A stretch of 48,368 nucleotides of DNA, from positions 1 to 48,368 of the forward strand of contig JAGFIZ010000020.1 in assembly GCA_024103135.1 (NCBI GenBank), given 5' to 3'. Of this stretch, positions 44,689-48,368 are shown in pieces. The position numbers and the translations under genes are program-made. Position 1 is the first letter of the stretch; the number at the start of each line of letters is the position of its first letter. This DNA comes from Bradyrhizobiaceae bacterium. GTDB lineage: Bacteria; Bacteroidota; Ignavibacteria; Kapaibacteriales; Kapaibacteriaceae. The notes below the pieces were generated by a model, which saw nothing but the letters and a program-made list of their open reading frames with translations, searched no databases and was not told where the DNA came from.

Positions 44689-44727
44689 CAGGCCATGCCG
44701 GCATCCGCAGGCATGGCCTGTTTGTTA
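44689..44727. terminator. Terminator between convergent PorE-like gene and tnaA
   Basis: CAGGCCATGCC (44689-44699) and GGCATGGCCTG (44710-44720) make a perfect 11-bp stem with a 10-nt loop, followed by TTTGTTA on the plus strand. Probably serves both genes. Confidence 0.8.
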
Positions 44728-46092
44728 TGCAATCGGCTCGAGTGTTGCGGTAAAGTGTCTGAGCAACGGGGCTTGTGTTAGGATCCTATAGCCGGGCAAT
44801 GACAAGCGGTTGTTGTACACGTTGATGATGGCTTCAACGCAATAGTCAACATGACTCTGAGTGTAAACCCGTCGTGGCATGGCTAGTCGAACAAGTTCCA
44901 TCGGCGGAGCTACGTGTGCTCCATGCTCGTCGTATGTACCGAACATGAACGAGCCAATCTCGACGCCACGAATTCCTGCTTCGGTGTACAGGGCACAGAC
45001 AATACTCTGTCCTGGCAATTGTTCTGGTGTAAGGTGCGAAGCAAAGCGTGCTGCATCTAGATACACGGCATGTCCACCCGTTGGCTCAAGTATCGGTACG
45101 CCAGCTTCTCTGAGCTTCTCGCCAAAGTATTCGATCGTGCGCAGCCGATACGTCAGGTAGTTCTCGTCCAGCACCTCGGTCAGACCCTGTGCCATTGCCT
45201 CCAGGTCGCGTCTGGCCAAACCACCGTACGTCGGAAAGCCTTCCGTAACAATGAGGACGTTCCGAGCTTGCTCTGCCATGGCATCGTTATTCATTGCCAG
45301 GAATCCACCGGTGTTGACCATGCCATCCTTCTTGGCACTCATCGTAGCACCGTCGGCATACGAGAACATTTCCTGTGCAATTTCCTTTACCGACTTCTCT
45401 GCATAGCCCGGTTCACGCATCTTGATGAACATGGCATTCTCTGCAAAGCGGCAGGCATCGAGGAATAGCGGTAGGCCATATTTATCGCATACCTTCCGGA
45501 CGTCCTTGATGTTGGCCATGCTCACTGGTTGGCCACCACCACTATTGTTGGTCACCGTGATCATGACAATCGGAATATTCTCCGGTCCGTGTTTTACGAT
45601 AAGTTGTTCCAGAGCCTCGACGTCCATGTTGCCCTTGAAATCAGCCGTGATCTCGGGGTGCTTCCCAACCTCGTTTAACAAGTCAACGGCAACAGCACCG
45701 CTGAACTCAATGTTTGCACGCGTCGTGTCGAAGTGGGAGTTGTTCGGGATTACCTTGCCTGAGCCCCCTATCAGGTTGCACAGAATGCGTTCAGCGGCAC
45801 GACCCTGGTGGGTAGGGATGACGTGTTTGAAGCCAGTCAGATCCTTGAGGACTGACTCGAACTTGTAGTAGCTCCGTGAGCCAGCATAGGCCTCGTCGCC
45901 ATCCATGATGCCAGCCCACTGCTTGGCACTCATTGCCGTTGTGCCACTGTCGGTAAGCAAGTCGATCATCACATCGTCGGCATGCAGCAAGAAGGCATTG
46001 TAGTGTGCCTCCTTGAGCAGTTGCTGCCGCTGCTCCCGTGTGGTGAAGTTTAGTGGTTCGACGCTTTTAATCTTGAATGGTTCGATGATCAT
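44725..46092 (-). CDS. tnaA: Tryptophanase (tryptophan indole-lyase)
   Basis: A 455-residue PLP beta-eliminating lyase that should split tryptophan into indole, pyruvate and ammonia. Family motifs are LLTDSGTTAMS, GDEAYAGSRSYY, PTHQGRAAE and the PLP lysine in TMSAKKDGM (Lys255). It is assigned to tryptophanase rather than tyrosine phenol-lyase by SGGGQPVSMANIKDV, the segment GVEIGSFMFG and the C-terminal LLRHFTA, where the His matches the TnaA His463 position. It starts 35 nt after the tpl gene, forming an operon. No TnaC-type leader peptide or TnaB permease is seen next to it. Confidence 0.92.
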   Translation of the reverse strand: MIIEPFKIKSVEPLNFTTREQRQQLLKEAHYNAFLLHADDVMIDLLTDSGTTAMSAKQWAGIMDGDEAYAGSRSYYKFESVLKDLTGFKHVIPTHQGRAAERILCNLIGGSGKVIPNNSHFDTTRANIEFSGAVAVDLLNEVGKHPEITADFKGNMDVEALEQLIVKHGPENIPIVMITVTNNSGGGQPVSMANIKDVRKVCDKYGLPLFLDACRFAENAMFIKMREPGYAEKSVKEIAQEMFSYADGATMSAKKDGMVNTGGFLAMNNDAMAEQARNVLIVTEGFPTYGGLARRDLEAMAQGLTEVLDENYLTYRLRTIEYFGEKLREAGVPILEPTGGHAVYLDAARFASHLTPEQLPGQSIVCALYTEAGIRGVEIGSFMFGTYDEHGAHVAPPMELVRLAMPRRVYTQSHVDYCVEAIINVYNNRLSLPGYRILTQAPLLRHFTATLEPIA

Positions 46093-46127
46093 TGTTGTAT
46101 GACGTAGTTGGATAAATGCGTTGGTGA

Positions 46128-47589
<1,462 letters not shown>

Positions 47590-47623
47590 TTTCAGAACTT
47601 TAATATCATTTTCTCCTAACATC

Positions 47624-47653
47624 TTGCATAATGATTCTACATTTTGTAGATTG
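47624..47653 (+). promoter_or_regulatory. Candidate promoter of the HTH-UmuD gene
   Basis: TTG (47624-47626), 20 nt, then TAGATTG (47647-47653), matching -33/-7 spacing. The -7 box overlaps operator copy 1. GGAG at 47674-47677 is the ribosome binding site, 8 nt before the ATG. Confidence 0.4.
47636..47650. promoter_or_regulatory. Operator copy 1: TCTAC-N5-GTAGA
   Basis: A perfect 5-bp dyad with 5-nt spacer that overlaps the -7 box of the HTH-UmuD gene; 13 of 15 bases match copy 2, centred 42 bp downstream (four helical turns). Position suggests repression by the adjacent regulator (inference). Confidence 0.55.
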
Positions 47654-47677
47654 CTTTTGACGTCATTACAACTGGAG

Positions 47678-47692
47678 TCTACATTATGTCGA
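47678..47692. promoter_or_regulatory. Operator copy 2 over the HTH-UmuD start codon
   Basis: TCTACATTATGTCGA, the near-copy of operator 1, includes the ATG at 47686. Same strand orientation, 42-bp centre spacing. Confidence 0.5.
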
Positions 47693-48368
47693 ATAAACTC
47701 ATCGGTGAACGACACCGCCAGGCACGCGAGGAACTCGGGATTACGGTGGCTGACTATGCTGCAGCGATGAATGTGCGGCCATCGACGGTGTACTCGTGGG
47801 AAAGCGGACGCACTGCTGTCCCCCAATCTGTCCTGGCCACCCTGGAACAACGCTACGGCGTTTCGGCTAGCTGGATCCTCACAGGCAATGCAGCCACTGC
47901 CGACTCTGGTAGCTCCCTTCATCATTTGCAGCAACAGTTGCAGCAACTGCATCAGTTGGTGGGTCAGCTCCGCAAGGAAAGTCCTGCCGTGATGTCTGGT
48001 GCCTCAAGTTCTCGCACACGCATTCCGCTGCTGGCGCTAGGGGTAAGTGCGGGGACGCCTACGGCGTCGGACGATACGATTGAGCGCGAGATCGACCTTG
48101 CAGAGATGTTGCTCGAGCACCCAGATAGCACCTACTTCATTCGTGTTGTGGGTGATAGCATGCAAGATGCCGGAATCGCCGATGGCGATACGCTGATTGT
48201 GGACTGTGCCGTGCAGCCACGTAATGGTCAGGTAGTCATCGCCCGGGTCTTCGGTGAGCTTACCGTCAAGCGCTACATCAATCAACATTCACAACCCATC
48301 CTGCGGGCAGAGAACCGTAAGTATCGCGACATCACCATTACGCCCGACATGGACTTCGGCATCGTTGG
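47686..48368 (+). CDS. XRE-type helix-turn-helix fused to UmuD/LexA-like self-cleaving peptidase, 3'-truncated by window edge
   Basis: At least 228 residues, open at the window end. Residues about 5-65 are a Cro/CI-type HTH (GITVADYAAAMNVRPSTVYS). Residues about 75-100 form a Gln/His-rich coiled linker (LHHLQQQLQQLHQLVGQLR). From residue 113 on it is an S24 peptidase closer to UmuD than to LexA: cleavage pair Ala122-Gly123 in GVSAGTP, nucleophile Ser158 in VVGDSMQDAG and Lys195 in ELTVKRY. The spacings 36 and 37 equal those in E. coli UmuD (24-60-97). It should bind DNA as a repressor and self-cleave with RecA after DNA damage. Two operator-like sites precede it. A UmuC polymerase may follow outside the window. 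Confidence 0.9.
   Translation, partial: MSNKLIGERHRQAREELGITVADYAAAMNVRPSTVYSWESGRTAVPQSVLATLEQRYGVSASWILTGNAATADSGSSLHHLQQQLQQLHQLVGQLRKESPAVMSGASSSRTRIPLLALGVSAGTPTASDDTIEREIDLAEMLLEHPDSTYFIRVVGDSMQDAGIADGDTLIVDCAVQPRNGQVVIARVFGELTVKRYINQHSQPILRAENRKYRDITITPDMDFGIV

Noticed and set aside
44666..44724. Stem at 44689-44720 as a mobile-element end or attachment site
   Set aside because: Its position in a convergent gap and the following T-rich stretch fit an ordinary terminator.

Overview
The window reads as a chromosomal segment of a free-living Gram-negative bacterium of the Bacteroidota/Chlorobiota/Ignavibacteriota side of the FCB group, possibly Kapabacteria (the phylum is inference). Four proteins end in type IX secretion (T9SS) type A sorting domains. 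There is a PorE-like OmpA protein, a Bacteroidota-type GlmU-family nucleotidyltransferase, and promoter-like TAnnTTTG elements. No insertion sequence, tRNA, rRNA or CRISPR array was found. Genes are tightly packed, often with ATGA or GTGA stop-start overlaps.

Layout. 1-4.5 kb: the 3' part of priA, a secreted T9SS-type protein, an ECF sigma factor, and a membrane-anchored protein that also carries a T9SS sorting domain. 4.5-9.4 kb: an orphan sugar-binding lipoprotein diverges from pyrG, followed by a GlmU-like enzyme and an SDR. 9.4-11.3 kb: a secreted CAP/fibronectin protein with a strong terminator. 11.4-21.2 kb: a long minus-strand run (tgt, yajC, ribBA, terminator, greA, accD, arginase, outer-membrane protein, raiA, hprK, peptide-binding lipoprotein, AlbA_2 protein). 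21.4-27.7 kb: mnmA, a 997-residue Asp-box propeller T9SS protein and a GT4/GT2 pair. 27.8-31.1 kb: kbl, a 3-hydroxyacyl-CoA dehydrogenase and a LolC/E-type permease. 31.1-35.3 kb: doxX, purL and a biotin carboxylase on the minus strand. 35.4-44.7 kb: yqeY, mutS2, two related lipoproteins (minus), a HAD phosphatase, def, an aldehyde dehydrogenase, a beta-barrel protein and the PorE-like protein. 44.7-48.4 kb: a tyrosine phenol-lyase plus tryptophanase pair, diverging from a gene for an XRE-type DNA-binding domain fused to a UmuD-like self-cleaving peptidase, cut by the window end.

The most unusual signals are these. (1) The octamer AGGGGGCT occurs 14 times on the two strands together, about nine times chance, in coding and non-coding DNA and in several reading frames. 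(2) At least eight transcription-unit-leading genes have a -7-like box only 2-7 nt before the start codon, suggesting leaderless mRNAs. (3) The tRNA-guanine transglycosylase has lost three of its four zinc ligands but keeps its catalytic residues. (4) The HTH-UmuD fusion has two near-identical 15-bp operators exactly 42 bp apart, one on its promoter and one on its start codon. (5) It diverges from a paired phenol- and indole-releasing lyase operon. (6) An ECF sigma factor partner combines an internal membrane anchor with a T9SS signal.

Stretches without genes are all shorter than 300 bases; the longest (11199-11409, 40537-40737, 47523-47685, 21205-21399) are described as separate features or findings.
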